Assembly: GCA_019454045.1 (NCBI GenBank)
Contig: SKCR01047753.1
Span: 62,001-126,000, forward strand
Source: Zanthoxylum bungeanum
Lineage: Eukaryota; Streptophyta; Magnoliopsida; Sapindales; Rutaceae
Reading direction: 5' to 3'
DNA length: 64,000 nt
The notes under the pieces are model-generated. The model saw only the letters and a list, made by a program, of their open reading frames with translations, made no database searches and had not been told where the DNA came from. This document shows positions 47,763 through 59,189 of the stretch, piece after piece (position 1 is the first letter of the stretch; the number at the start of each line of letters is the position of its first letter). The position numbers and the translations under genes are program-made.

Positions 47763-49677
47763 TGTAAGTGTTCCTGGAACATGCCAAGATCGTCTAAGAG
47801 TGATTCGTGGTTGAGGAGATTTCAAAAATTTCTTTTTTGTTGGATGTATTGGAAGCTTCGAAGCCTGAAATCGAGTTCCATACTCTCGGGTGAGTTTCCC
47901 TATCACTTTCTTTTGACTCTAAATGTGCTAGCAAGCTTGAATTTTTGAAACAAAAATTCAAGAACAAGAAGGGGAGTGTTTGGCAATGGGAGAGAAAAAT
48001 AGGGAGAGAATGAATAATAATGGTTTCCAAAATAAGTGTGTGTTATATATGATTTCAAAAACCATGTTGGTTAAAGGAAAATGGTTTTGTAAAAAACCAT
48101 TTACTTTATGCCAACTACCAACATCACCTTTGACAAGTGATGTGAGTAGTGGGTCCCACCCAATTAAATTCAAAATTCAAGTGGGATTAGACAACACACT
48201 TCGGGCTCGGTTACGTTTAATCCGATTAAACGAACTTTCCATCGCAACGTAATTAAATCTAATTTAATTAAATAATAATGCCTTGCAAAATTATTACGGA
48301 AGTCGCTTACGAATTAATTCTAAAATATTTCGTTCCCTTGAATTAAAATCTAACTTTAATTCTGCTTTGAAATCTCATTTCATTTAATATATCTAATATA
48401 TTATTTTAGCCCAATTAAATAAATTAAATTGTAAAATCTAATTTCACTATTAAATTTACTTTACCGATTAAATCTAAATTAATCGCGTTCTCTCCTCTCG
48501 ACGAATTTATTCCCAGATATATTATCGACGCAATTAATCCCAGATTAATTCTTTCTCTGTTAATTAATCTCAGATTAATTCTTGCCGTAATTAATCCCTG
48601 ATTAATTGTCTCTCTCATAATTAATCCCAGATTAATTCTTGTTCGAGTCAAATCTCATCGGTGAATCTTCGGGAAGCGACCCAAGAGATCCCTGGATATG
48701 TTGGCAGTAAATACGGTCATCAGACTATCCGAATACGTTCGTACCTAGTACCATGTTCTTACCGATTTATAAGACATGGTTGGCTTCTAGCAAAGCACCG
48801 TGCCTACCCAATTCTCCAGAAATATTCTGTAAAGGAATATGTAATCTTTGTCAGGCGTAGTATACATAGTATTTCGTATAACGATCCAGTATCGATATCA
48901 CATGCTAGGCCTAGGGCTGGAATTGTGTCTGCCCCGTACGAAGTATATATCGGATCTCTGGTAACTAGTCTCTATAATCAGATAATCATGACCTAGTCAT
49001 ATTATCCCGATGACTGCAGTACTAAAGAGTACTAGTTCCGTATCCTGCGTGATCATCATCTTCATATGACAGAAGTGATACTTCCATCTTGACATCACAT
49101 CCAATACCCTACAATTCTCAGTATACCCAGAAGAGGCGTACACAGAACCTGTTAAAGCCCTGGACGACTAAAACAAAAGTATACTGATTATCGCAAGTAT
49201 TAGCGATGCAAGTCTCAGGTTAAGACCAAATACACCTACCCTGATTCGGATTCACATAGACACATAGTCATACTACCAATGGGATTCTGAGGGGTCTATC
49301 CAGAGCGAAGCTGTTTCCGTACCATCGGTAATCAGAACCTCATATTACACTTGCATGAGTATCCAATACCCAAATATATGAGAACTATACAGTTACGCTT
49401 CCATAACAATCACAAGTGTAATACTAGTCTATTCCGCATTATCGATGTTCAGTCTCGATAATACTACGACTATGGATATTTAATGATTAAACCTTAGTAG
49501 ATTAATATTTTCTCATATCTTATTAATCTGGTACTAATCATATGGACTTTTTTCATTTATATATCTTGGTAATCTAATTACAAATGATAAAAGAGTAATT
49601 TTCTTTGTCACATAGTTTATTTGTATAACAACACCATGTTCTGTACAAATAGTGATGCTATTGGTCATAATTGTCCA
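47763..49677 (-). mobile_element. 5' LTR of copia element
   Basis: 1,915 bp, plus-strand TGTAAGTGTTCCTGGAAC ... TCATAATTGTCCA. It contains the minisatellite at 48465-48650. The antisense 111-codon frame 48661-48996 parallels that at 31865-32200. Confidence 0.9.
48465..48650 (+). repeat. LTR minisatellite of AATTAATCCCAGATTAATT units (5' LTR copy)
   Basis: Same unit as 31690-31860, with about one extra copy. Confidence 0.8.
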
Positions 49678-50155
49678 AACTTAACCCATTTCAAATTTGG
49701 GGCTTTTCATATATGTGATGTATTATGGTGTGTATATGATGCATATTAATTTTGGGTTGATTGGATTTGATCTTGGCATGTTTTTGAACATAAAATTACC
49801 AAATTGTAAAAACTGAAAATTCTGGGGTGGTTTCGGCAATTAGAGAAAATTGGGTATTTTGTTGCAATCTTATTTTGACATGTTGGACATGTGTGAAAAT
49901 TATTTTAGAAATGATTTATAATCATCCAAAATTATATTTGACAATTTTGGGACTAAAATGATCAATTAGCAAAATTATGGGGCAATTTGGTAATTACCAA
50001 GAAATTTGATTTCTTGCATAATTTTTCAGAATTTGATAATTGGGTAATTAAATAAATAAGTTATTTAATTGATCCATGAAAAATTTTGAAATCGAAACAT
50101 TTTGATTTTCCGCGATTCCGCTGCGTTACCGGATTTCCGCCATAAAATTCCATCA
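49678..50155 (+). mobile_element. Family A second LTR, 3' segment
   Basis: It resumes the LTR after the copia insertion (CTTAACCCATTTCAAATTTGG) and ends CCATAAAATTCCATCA. It is followed by AAA and a PBS, although a family A PPT also lies at the left of this LTR (27923-27939). One LTR therefore serves as 3' LTR of one unit and 5' LTR of the next. Confidence 0.88.
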
Positions 50156-52776
50156 AAATGGTATCAGAGCAAGTCTGATTCTGGACACCCTAATATGATA
50201 ATGCCTTTTAAATTCATTGTTTAATTTAATCTTTACTTGATACATGCATGTATTTATTTAATTTGATTAAATAAAGTAAAAAAAATCTTTTGCGGAAAAT
50301 CCCTAATTAATAAGGTTTTAAAGTAACTAATATATAGATACTTGTTTCTTGGTTCGCCTTGTCAATTGGGTTTATGAATATTTTTCCGTGACTACATCCG
50401 AGACCGTGCCTCTGTTGTGAGGTTTTATCCGATAGAGATTTATTTATGCCGGATGTATATTAGATACTAGATAAATTCAAGCGAAAGCGGAATCCTGAAC
50501 GTGCCCAAGTTGTCAGGGTTACGCAAGTAGCTTGAGTTTATCATTGACGAGTTTAACCTTGATACACCTTATGTGAACGTGCCCAAGCTGTCACAATGAG
50601 AAATTGTGAGAACCAAAACCGGAGTCACAATGAGTGTGATTGACAATGAGTTGTCTACATGTGAATATACATAGCGAGACCGTGCCTCTGCTGTGAGTCG
50701 AAATATTTCATGGGGTCCACTTCCCATTATGGAATTTGATTTAATTATTGAATTCTCATTTTTCGTTGGGGATTACGATATTACATAAAATAATGGGAGG
50801 CACTGCTAAGTTTAAAATATTCCATAACTTAAGCGGTGTGTAATATTATGAAAATTGCCGCCTTTTTGTTTTCCTTATTCTATATTAGATAGAATTAAAC
50901 TTTTAATTCACTGCCTACATATTTTAATATGTTGTTTCTGACTTGAATTATGGTTGCTCTATTCTGGAATAAGTTCTAGATACTATTAGACTATGATATT
51001 GTTAGATTAGTCTAAACCATCGGGAACTGTTGTTCCGATTTTTTGAAAAATCAAGATGGTTTGTGACTTAGTTACTAAGTCATGATAGATAATCTAGATA
51101 GATATCTGTTTTAGGATATTATTTTGTAGAGATATAGTTTCTTGTGCAGTAAGAATTGACACAAATAAGTTCATGTCTCGAGATTCTTGATTGGCCATTA
51201 GGTATTTGTTATCTTATAATGACGTTTTTTGACTTTAGCAACTTCTAGAGGTCACGTGTCTGACACAGTTTGTTAATCAATCATTTGCAATTATTGTGAA
51301 TAATTGAACTCAAATAATAAAGCTTAAGAAAAGAGATTTATATAGTTGTGTATAGAGAATATTGATTCTCACAATACGACAACTGTAGATATTGGATACC
51401 AGATATCCCGTCTAGTTATTTAAAATAATGTTTAATGACTGTTTTGATATTTGATATCAGAACTTGCGACTATTGGATAATTACTTGTTCTGTATAAACA
51501 ATTGTTACATATTTTAAGATGACTAGTAGTGTCATTAATGACAAGATAGACATTAAGAAAATATTCGGTAAAATAAATAATTTAGAACAGTGCTTTATGA
51601 GATTTCATCACTTGAGCATTAGATGCTTATTCCGTATGGTAAAGATGGTCTGATATGAGATCACACCACATATCCTTATCCATTTAATGAATATTGTATT
51701 CAGGAATGTGATTAAATCTCATTTAACCAATGATTGTCATTGGAGTATAAGATTTATTTAACTGATACATTGGATGTATGTAGTTTAATAAATAATAATG
51801 GCTTAAGGTAGTTTTCTTTATTTCGTAACTTAGTTGATGAATTGTCATAACTTAGTTACATGTTTCTGAAAGAACACATATTGAACGTCTTGAAAGATTC
51901 AAGAACTTTCAATCTATTCTGATGAAACGCAGATTGAACATCTTTGACTAGTTCAAAGATATTCAATCTGAAATTTTGAAAACTTTATCCTTAAAATTCA
52001 TAACAAGTCTTTGAATTGTTTAAAGATATTTGATATGATCAAATGTATGAATTTATGGCCATTAGTTCTAAAATAATTCTATGAATATGATTCTTACTCA
52101 ATATAATTCTTCCACGATTCCATTTTAATGGAATTGGTCAGTGGGAGTAATGAATCATATATGATTTGATTCGTTTTATATTGAGTGTTGCTGAATTAGT
52201 TTCAATACTCTTGGGGATATGCTCCAGTAACACAAATTCATCCTTTTAATTAATGTTCCATTAGTTTCTACAGTTACATATATGATATGTATAGGTAGAA
52301 AATTTGAATCTTGAAAAGTTTCAGATTTGAATCTTTTTTGTATAATGGTTATATAATTGAAAGGTCTTGCACCTTAAAGGTACAAGTAAAAGTTTATCAT
52401 TTATTCTATTTTATAGAATATTGTATTCTATTTGATAGAATATATTTCCTACAATCCTAAGTAATAAAATTGTTTTATTACTTGGTATGTAATATAGGAT
52501 GTTAACCATTATAGAAAAGACTTGACTTATTGAAGTCAAATGTGAGAATGATAAACTATAATTGGAACTACGTAATTAATAAGATGAAACGACCCTTAAA
52601 CATCTTCCGTATAAGTCCAATAGGATGTTAGAATCATTTACGAGCATTTGATGCTTAATGGTTCTATTGTTTTCTTATCGAAAAAAATTATCCTATAACT
52701 TATAGTGGGAGCGATATTTGATATCGATTTCAGAAATAACCATTGAACCATAGATCTAAGATTGTTCATAGCTTAC
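50156..52776 (+). mobile_element. Family A internal region of second tandem unit
   Basis: Collinear with 37132-39790. PBS TGGTATCAGAGC at 50159-50170. It is interrupted by an A-subfamily solo LTR after CTTAC and resumes at 55180. Non-coding. Confidence 0.88.
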
Positions 52777-55174
52777 TGTAGGGGTTAATTAGGGGGTGAG
52801 TCCAGTAACGCAGCGGAAGCGGTGAAAATTTGATTTTCAGATTTCAAAACTTTTTCTCGGATTAATTAAATAAACATATTTATTTAATCTTCCAATAATC
52901 AAATTATGAAAATAAATTCAATAAAACAATTTTAAGTGAATTTATCGAAATGCCCTTGCTTTGGTATTTTGTCCGTTTTAGTCCGAAATTGATCCAATAA
53001 ATTTTGAATGATTCTAAATCATTTCTAAGATGAACTTATGATGTTCAAAACATCAAAACACCAAAGGAACCAAAATCCCCAATTTTTCTTATCTTGGCCG
53101 AATGCACTCCTTAGAGAGCATTTTGTGCATTTTGCACTTTCATGCTTCAAGACACATCCAAATGATATCCAATCAACATGAAACTTTATACACACATAAA
53201 TACACAACATATATGAAAACCCCCAAATTTGGAATTAGTCATGAACCCTAATTTTTTAATTTCCACAAATTGGACAAATTAGACCAAATACATTAAATCA
53301 ATTACTTCAATCATCATTCTTCCATCCAATCCAAGTCTCAACACAATGAAACAACTCAAGATCAAATCTAGTTCATTTAAGAGGGGTCAATAACTCTAGA
53401 TTAGCAACATGGTTTCCAAAACCTTAAAAGAATCTTTACAACTACAATAGTTACAAGCTTTCTTCATTACACATGCTTCACACTTCTCCAAAACTTCCAT
53501 CATCAAAAACCACAAGGAACAAAGAAAGAAACATCCTAAGAATATCATATATTAAAGCCAAGAACCTAAGGAACATATTCCTTACTAATAGCAAGTTTGA
53601 AAAACTTACTAAATTTCCAAGCTTTTGAAGTTTTCTTTCTTTCTCAATCTTTCCTTTTTGTTTCTTCAATGGTGTATCTCTTTTGTAAAAGTGTATTAGG
53701 TTAAGTGTTAAATGAAATGAAAATCAATTTATACTTGTTCATAATGGCCTTTGGCCGAAAATGACTAAGGCAAAAAACAAGGAAATTAATTTCAATTTCA
53801 TTTCAAGTCAATTTGGTCAACTTGCCTAAATATCTAAATAACAACTTTATTAGATATTTATTTAAGTCAACAATTGCAACTAACATCATTAACTTTAAAT
53901 ATCCTAATATAAGATATTTATATTTAATTAATTAATCATTTAACAATTAAATAATTAATTAATTAATCAAATACAAATATATTAAATATATGTATAATAT
54001 TTACATTAAATATTAAAAACATATATTCATTTAGGAAATAAGTCAAATAACTCTTTTTGACTATTAATTCATGTGTATTTAAATTAATCAAGTATTAAAT
54101 GTAAATACACAATATTAAGCAAATGACTATCTAGTCTCTTTAAACACGTATCTTGCGTTTAACCATTAAACGACTTTATAAATAATCAATATTATTTATT
54201 AATGTTGCTCTAGTGCTCTACGAGTATGTTTCATTATTGAGACTCTCTAGATTCAGGTATATCCGTCACGAAATCAAATTTCGTGTCCATAATCTATCCA
54301 CCTGTAGATTATGACGATCACGGATAATCTCGCTGAACCATACAGGTCGAGGTCATGGAAAATGTATAATTCCTCCGTCACAGGTATCCGGATAAGTCCC
54401 AGAGATATAGATGTAAACGCCAAATCTCTATCGGGATTATCCAGTCGACTATTCTATTAGCAATCTCAAAAAGAATGTTTAGAACTAGCTTCTAAACTTT
54501 ACCACGGGCCCATGGTTTTATCTGATTGCTAATCATATGGACTACCTATGCTCTGATACACAGAACTGAAGGATCCTATCTTGATGCACATAGGACACCC
54601 TGAGGATCTGTCTACACCCAACGAACAGGCGGAGGTCTGATCTAAATAGATCGGTGACGTGACTGCCGTCTAAGTGTAGAAGATGTCTCATGTGCCGACA
54701 ATGGCATCTCAAGTCTAAGAATCACAAGTGATACTCAACCCAAGAAGATTCTTATTGATGCTGGTGTACCATCCATTAAGAATCTTCGGTGAGTCGTTCA
54801 GTGTTTATCCGCTATAAACACCTACACGTCTATACTAGTCTCCAAGACTAATGGTTCATTGAGAAACCATTGGAATCATATATTCCTGTATACGACATGT
54901 ACCGGTCTCAACGGGTTTACTATACTGACCAAGTAGTGTAAACCTTGACCAGGAACTGTCTGAGAATGACAACGTCATGATACTTCTCAATGTCTGTTGC
55001 GACGCTTTTGCAACTGTATCATGACTAATCATTCTCCGGTCATTACGTCTTTACCATATAGAAATATAGATTATATTATAGAAACTGTATATATTATTCA
55101 TAATAATAATGTTTTACAGAAGTATTTAACAGAAATACAACCGGGAATTGGCGCTCTGAGCACCAACCCCAACA
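52777..55174 (-). mobile_element. A-subfamily solo LTR, minus strand
   Basis: 2,398 bp, plus-strand TGTAGGGGTTAATTAGG ... GCACCAACCCCAACA, with perfect TSD CTTAC (52772-52776 and 55175-55179). Its minus-strand start (CCAATTCCCGGTTGTATTTC, TTGCAAAAGCGTCGCAAC) is shared with 56888-59189 but not with the main A LTRs, marking a subfamily. The reverse-complement hairpin is near 54745-54788. It sits inside family A internal DNA. Confidence 0.9.
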
Positions 55175-55363
55175 CTTACTACCATCAAGTTTTGAACTTG
55201 ATTAAGCTTTCGTTATGAATAGTTCATAAAATATGCTAATTGTTTGCGCAGCAAAAGCAATGTGAGCTAATTAAGGGTTTGACCTTTACAGTATGACAGT
55301 GAGAAAGGTTATACTCAACAATCTATTGTAGATTCTGAGAAACCTTGTCTCCAGTCGCACTGA
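55175..55363 (+). mobile_element. Family A internal fragment, truncated
   Basis: It continues the second unit after the solo LTR (TACCATCAAGTTTTGAAC) to CAGTCGCACTGATT. There it switches to gypsy sequence TTTCATCTC. GATT occurs in both parent sequences at the join, so the junction has about 4 bp of microhomology. Confidence 0.85.
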
Positions 55364-56186
55364 TTTTTCATCTCTTTTTTTTTCAATTTTTTTTTTCATT
55401 TCAAGTTTTTTTTCAACACACATACCCTTTAAGGTAGCATTTCTCCTCATGGTGGTCCTAACACTCGCCCATTGGTAGCTTCACGCTTATCGGTTATAGG
55501 TGGTTTCTTTTTTTATCTTACCATACATCATAATACTAGAATATTGAGATAGATATCTAAGCAAACAGTCATTCATCGGCGAACAATTTCTTCAACTAGT
55601 CACTTTGCCAACTACTTACGTTATTGCTGCTAAAAACCTATTATTAAGTTCTTACGAGTCTAACCTAGATCATCTACTCAAGGCATCAGATAAAAATCAA
55701 TTAAGACTTATCGTTTCTAAAATTTCATTTAAAGCAAACAAATTCATCCTTAGACTATGTTTTACTATCACGGAATAAAAAATAACAATTAATTTTTTTT
55801 TAATTTTTTTTATTATAGCAGGAACGACTACATGCACACACCCCCAAACTGAAAACTTGCATTGTCCTCAATGAAAGATAAACATAAAGAAACAAAATTA
55901 AGGAACAACACTACCATGCATGGAGTTGATCAGGCTCATACTGGTTAGAATTTGGTTGTGTGGGCTTTGTGTGTCTCGTGCTACCTGCATAAATAGAATG
56001 CAAAACGAATAAATAAACAAATAGCACATAATAAATTAAAAAGATATCTTGGCGACTAAAATAGCACACAATAAAACTTGCAACCACCCAAATGGTGGTC
56101 ATGTTAGCTTCTTCTTTTGTATCTACTAGCTATTTTGTCATGAAAAAGATAACTTGGCGACTATGGCAGTTTTATCCAAACACCCC
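55364..56186 (-). mobile_element. Gypsy internal region, antisense (duplicate of 7660-8168 plus extension)
   Basis: The first ~480 bp repeat 7660-8168 in the same orientation. It then continues past the point where the A tandem inserted at 8168: GAAAACTTGCATTGTCCTCAATG. On the minus strand that reads CATTGAGGACAATGCAAGTTTTC before GTTTGGGGGTG, the sequence context that precedes the PPT in Athila/Tat elements. No pol domain is visible. Confidence 0.65.
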
Positions 56187-56342
56187 TTACTGTTGCTTGG
56201 TCATGGAGGAAGTAATCTGCCTAATCTGTGTTTCTAAGGACTTCATTATTACCCCGATATTTTCCATGTGTGTCTCAATATTGTTCAGCCTTGATTCATT
56301 CTTCTCAATCCTCGCTGAGGTATTAGCAATAAACGTGCTCAT
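56187..56342 (-). pseudogene. Gypsy gag C-terminal fragment
   Basis: A 51-codon minus-strand frame from ATG (56342) to TAA (56187). It contains RIEKNESRLNNIETHM and SLETQIRQITSSM, like the coiled-coil LETQIGQ segment at the gag C-terminus of Athila-type gypsy elements. The upstream gag and all of protease-pol are missing. Directly upstream, in its own orientation, lie the LTR-end-like block and the tRNA copy, so this is a deletion product. It cannot form a working Gag. Confidence 0.6.
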
Positions 56343-56440
56343 GAAATCTTAACGCAATCACTGTGGGTTCGACACTCTAAACTCATTTATACTAAAACTT
56401 GACATCGTACACTTGCGGTACGATATAAAATATCACAACA
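56343..56440 (+). mobile_element. Gypsy LTR end (TACACTTGCGGTACGATATAAAATATCACAACA)
   Basis: The last 40 bp are the inverted equivalent of 5988-6025 and end ATCACAACA, the LTR terminus before the PBS. Upstream of that (CTGTGGGTTCGACACTC) it differs from the LTR at 5988-7131, so it is a different subtype or a recombinant end. Confidence 0.55.
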
Positions 56441-56446
56441 AGTTTT

Positions 56447-56521
56447 TGGCACCGTTGCCGGGGATCGAACCCGGGTCACTCGCGTGACAGGCGGGAATAC
56501 TCACCACTATACTACAACGAC
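56447..56521 (-). tRNA. tRNA-Asp(GTC)-like copy with CCA, inverted relative to the first
   Basis: On the minus strand: GTCGTTG acceptor, TAGTATAGTGGTGAGTA, anticodon loop CTGTCAC (GTC), B box GGTTCGATCCC, T stem CCGGG/CCCGG perfect, CAACGGT, discriminator G, then CCA at 56449-56447. It is closer to a canonical plant tRNA-Asp than the copy at 5907, with a mismatch in the anticodon stem (CCCGC/GCGAG) and a G-T closing pair. On the plus strand its first 18 bases TGGCACCGTTGCCGGGGA are a PBS six bases after the LTR end. The remaining ~54 bases of the tRNA follow without interruption. Confidence 0.78.
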
Positions 56522-56887
56522 ATCCTTAGTTGTAGTTTATTTTGATAAGGGCAGTTTATACCCACTTATTCCGGCATCCTTAGCCTATTTATTTTGTTAT
56601 GTTTCGAGTCATTTAATGTCATTTATAATTTATTTTATGTCTTGTTTGTAGGAAGCATTAGAACATGAAGAATGGACCAATTACACGTGTTTCGGGACCT
56701 ATTGGGAGCATCAGACTCAAGAACAGGCAAAACCAGCATCAGCTGCGCACTGAATTTAAAAAGGCTATAACTTTTGATCTAGAAATAGTTACGAAGGTTC
56801 AGTGGCATTGTGCTCGGCCTTCTTCGAAGTTAGATTACAGCTGCCAATACAAGGGTATTTTGTAAAGATATTGTCCTCCTTGGATAT
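56522..56887 (+). mobile_element. Gypsy U3-like sequence after the tRNA copy
   Basis: Contains TTGATAAGGGCAGTTTATACCCAC and CATCCTTAGCC ... GTGTTTCGGGACCTATTGGG. This is the start of the LTR seen on the minus strand at 7131-6900. It is cut by an A-subfamily solo LTR after GATAT. Confidence 0.65.
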
Positions 56888-59189
56888 TGTTAGGGTTGGT
56901 GCTCAGAATGCCAATTCCCGGTTGTATTTCTTTGAGAATACTTTTGTAAAACGTTTTATTATGAATAAAATAAGCAGTTTCTGTAATGTAATATATCTTT
57001 TAATATGGTAAAGACGTAATAGACCTTACGATGATTATTCATGATACAGTTGCAAAAGCGTCGCAACTAACATTGAGTTGTATCATGACGTTGTCATTCT
57101 CAGATAGTTCCTGGTCAAGGTTTATACTACTTGGTCAGTAAAGTAAACCCGTTGAGACCGGTACATGTCATATACTGGAATATATGATTCCAATAGTTTC
57201 TCAATGAACCATGAGTCTTGGAGACTCATATAGACGTGTAGGTGTTTATAGTGGATAAACATTGAACGACTCACCGAAGATTCTTAATGGATGGTACACC
57301 AACGTCAATAAGAATCTTCTCAGGTTGAGTAGCATTTGTGATTCTTCGACTTGAGATACCACTGTGGGCACATGAGACATCTTCCACACTTAGATGCCAG
57401 TCACGTCACCGATCTATTTAGATCAGACCTCCACATGTTCGTTGGGTGTGGATAGATCCTCAGGGTGTCATGTGGGTGTCGAGATAGGATCCGTCAGTTC
57501 TGTGTACAGAGCATAGGTAGTCCATATATGTTTAGCAATCAGATAAAAACCATGGGCCAGTGGTACACTTTAGAAGTTAGTTCTAAGTGTTCTTTTTGAG
57601 ATTGCTAATAAAGACGTCGACAGGATAATCCCTATAGAGATTTGACGTTTACATCTATATCTCTGGGATATATCCCGATACCTGTGACGGAGGAATTATA
57701 CATTTGCCATGACCTTGACCTGTATGATTCAGCGAGTTTATCCGTGATCGTCATAATTTACGGGTGGGTAAATTATGGACAGGAAATTGGATTTCGTGAC
57801 GGATATGCCTGAATCTAGAGAGTCTCACTAATGAAATATACTCGTAGAGCACTAGGGCAACTATTATAAATAATACTGATTATTTATAAGTCGTTTAAAT
57901 GTTAAATAAAAATACATGTGAAGGGACCTAATAGTCATTTCCTAATTTTTGTGTATTTGCATTTATTGATAGATTTTATCAAATACACATTAATTAATTG
58001 TCGAATTGAGATATTTGACTAATATCATAAATATATATGTATTTGATATTTACTGTAAATATAATACATATATTTAATATATTTGTATTTAATTAATTAT
58101 TTAATTATTTAATTATTAAATAATTAAATTAATTAAAAATATAAATATGTTAAGTTTTGATATTTTTTTAAATGACTTGAGTTGCTATTTTTGACTTGCT
58201 GAAAAGTTATTAAAGTTGTAATGATTCAAGTTAACAAGTTGATAAAGCGTTAATGAAACAAATTGAAAAATATCTAGATATTTTTTATATCACAAAATTC
58301 GGCCAAGGCCAATAGTGTAGGTATAAATTATTTTGTTTCATTTTAGGGTTTGATAAGTTCATTAGACACAAAATAAACACAAAAGAAGTTGAGAGAAAAG
58401 GCTTGGAGGCTAAAGAAGAAAGCTTGGAAAAAGCTTGTTTTTTGTAAGTTTTTCTTTAAAGTCTTCAACATGAAAAATGTTGTAACATGCTTAGCTTCAA
58501 TTTGTGATGCTTTGATGTTATCTCTACTTTTATAGTTTGTGTTTAATTGGTTGTGAACTTGAATGAAAGATGTATGTATGTAAGTAAGCTTGAAATGGTT
58601 TCAAAGGCTTACTTCTGATTTTTTGAAAATCAAGTTGCCATTCTAGAGTTGTTGAGCCACTCCTTGGTGACCTAGAATTGTTCTAGAGTTATTTCAAAGT
58701 GGTGAGACTTGTTTGCTGTTGAAAAGAATGAATTTAAGTGTTGGATTTTACAGATTTGGTAAAATTGGTCAATTTGGTGAAATTGCAAAATTAGGATTCT
58801 TAAGCTCTTCCAAATTTGGGGCTTTTCATATATGTGATGTGTTATGGAGTGTATATGATGCATGTAAAATTTGGGGGTGCTCACGGTAATTGGATAAAAA
58901 TTGGGGATTTGGTTGCAATATGAATTTGAAAAACATTTTAGAAATGATTTAGAATCATCCAAAATTATATTTGACAATATTTGGATTAAAATGATCAATT
59001 TGTAAAGTTGTGGGGCAATTCGGTAATTACCAAGAAATTTGGTTTCTTGTGTAATTTTTCAGAATTTAATAATTGGAGAATTAAATAAATAAGTTTATTG
59101 AATTGATCCAAGAAAACTTTTGAAATCAGAAAATTTTGATTTTCTACTATTCCGCTGCGTTACCGGATTTTCGCCATAAAACCCCTACA
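56888..59189 (+). mobile_element. A-subfamily solo LTR
   Basis: 2,302 bp, TGTTAGGGTTGGTGCTCAG ... ATAAAACCCCTACA. Flanks are GATAT (56883-56887) and GAGAT (59190-59194), a possible TSD with one mismatch. Perfect hairpin arms lie near 57277-57320, a TATA-like GGTATAAATTA near 58320 and GTAAGT near 58443. There is no PBS or PPT beside it. Left and right neighbours are different gypsy sequences, so recombination rather than simple insertion is also possible. Confidence 0.85.

Larger units (their letters stand above)
30956..49677 (-). mobile_element. Ty1-copia retrotransposon, complete ends, interrupted by a family A element
   Basis: Minus-strand element: 3' LTR 30956-32881, PPT 32882-32897, broken gag-pol to about 45450, a long leader, PBS 47750-47761, 5' LTR 47763-49677. 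Without the nested A element and its TSD (34525-43944) it is about 9.3 kb. CTTAA precedes the left end (30951-30955), and CTTAA occurs two bases after the right end (49680-49684), so the TSD call carries a 2-bp offset. It sits inside the second LTR of the A tandem. Confidence 0.9.
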
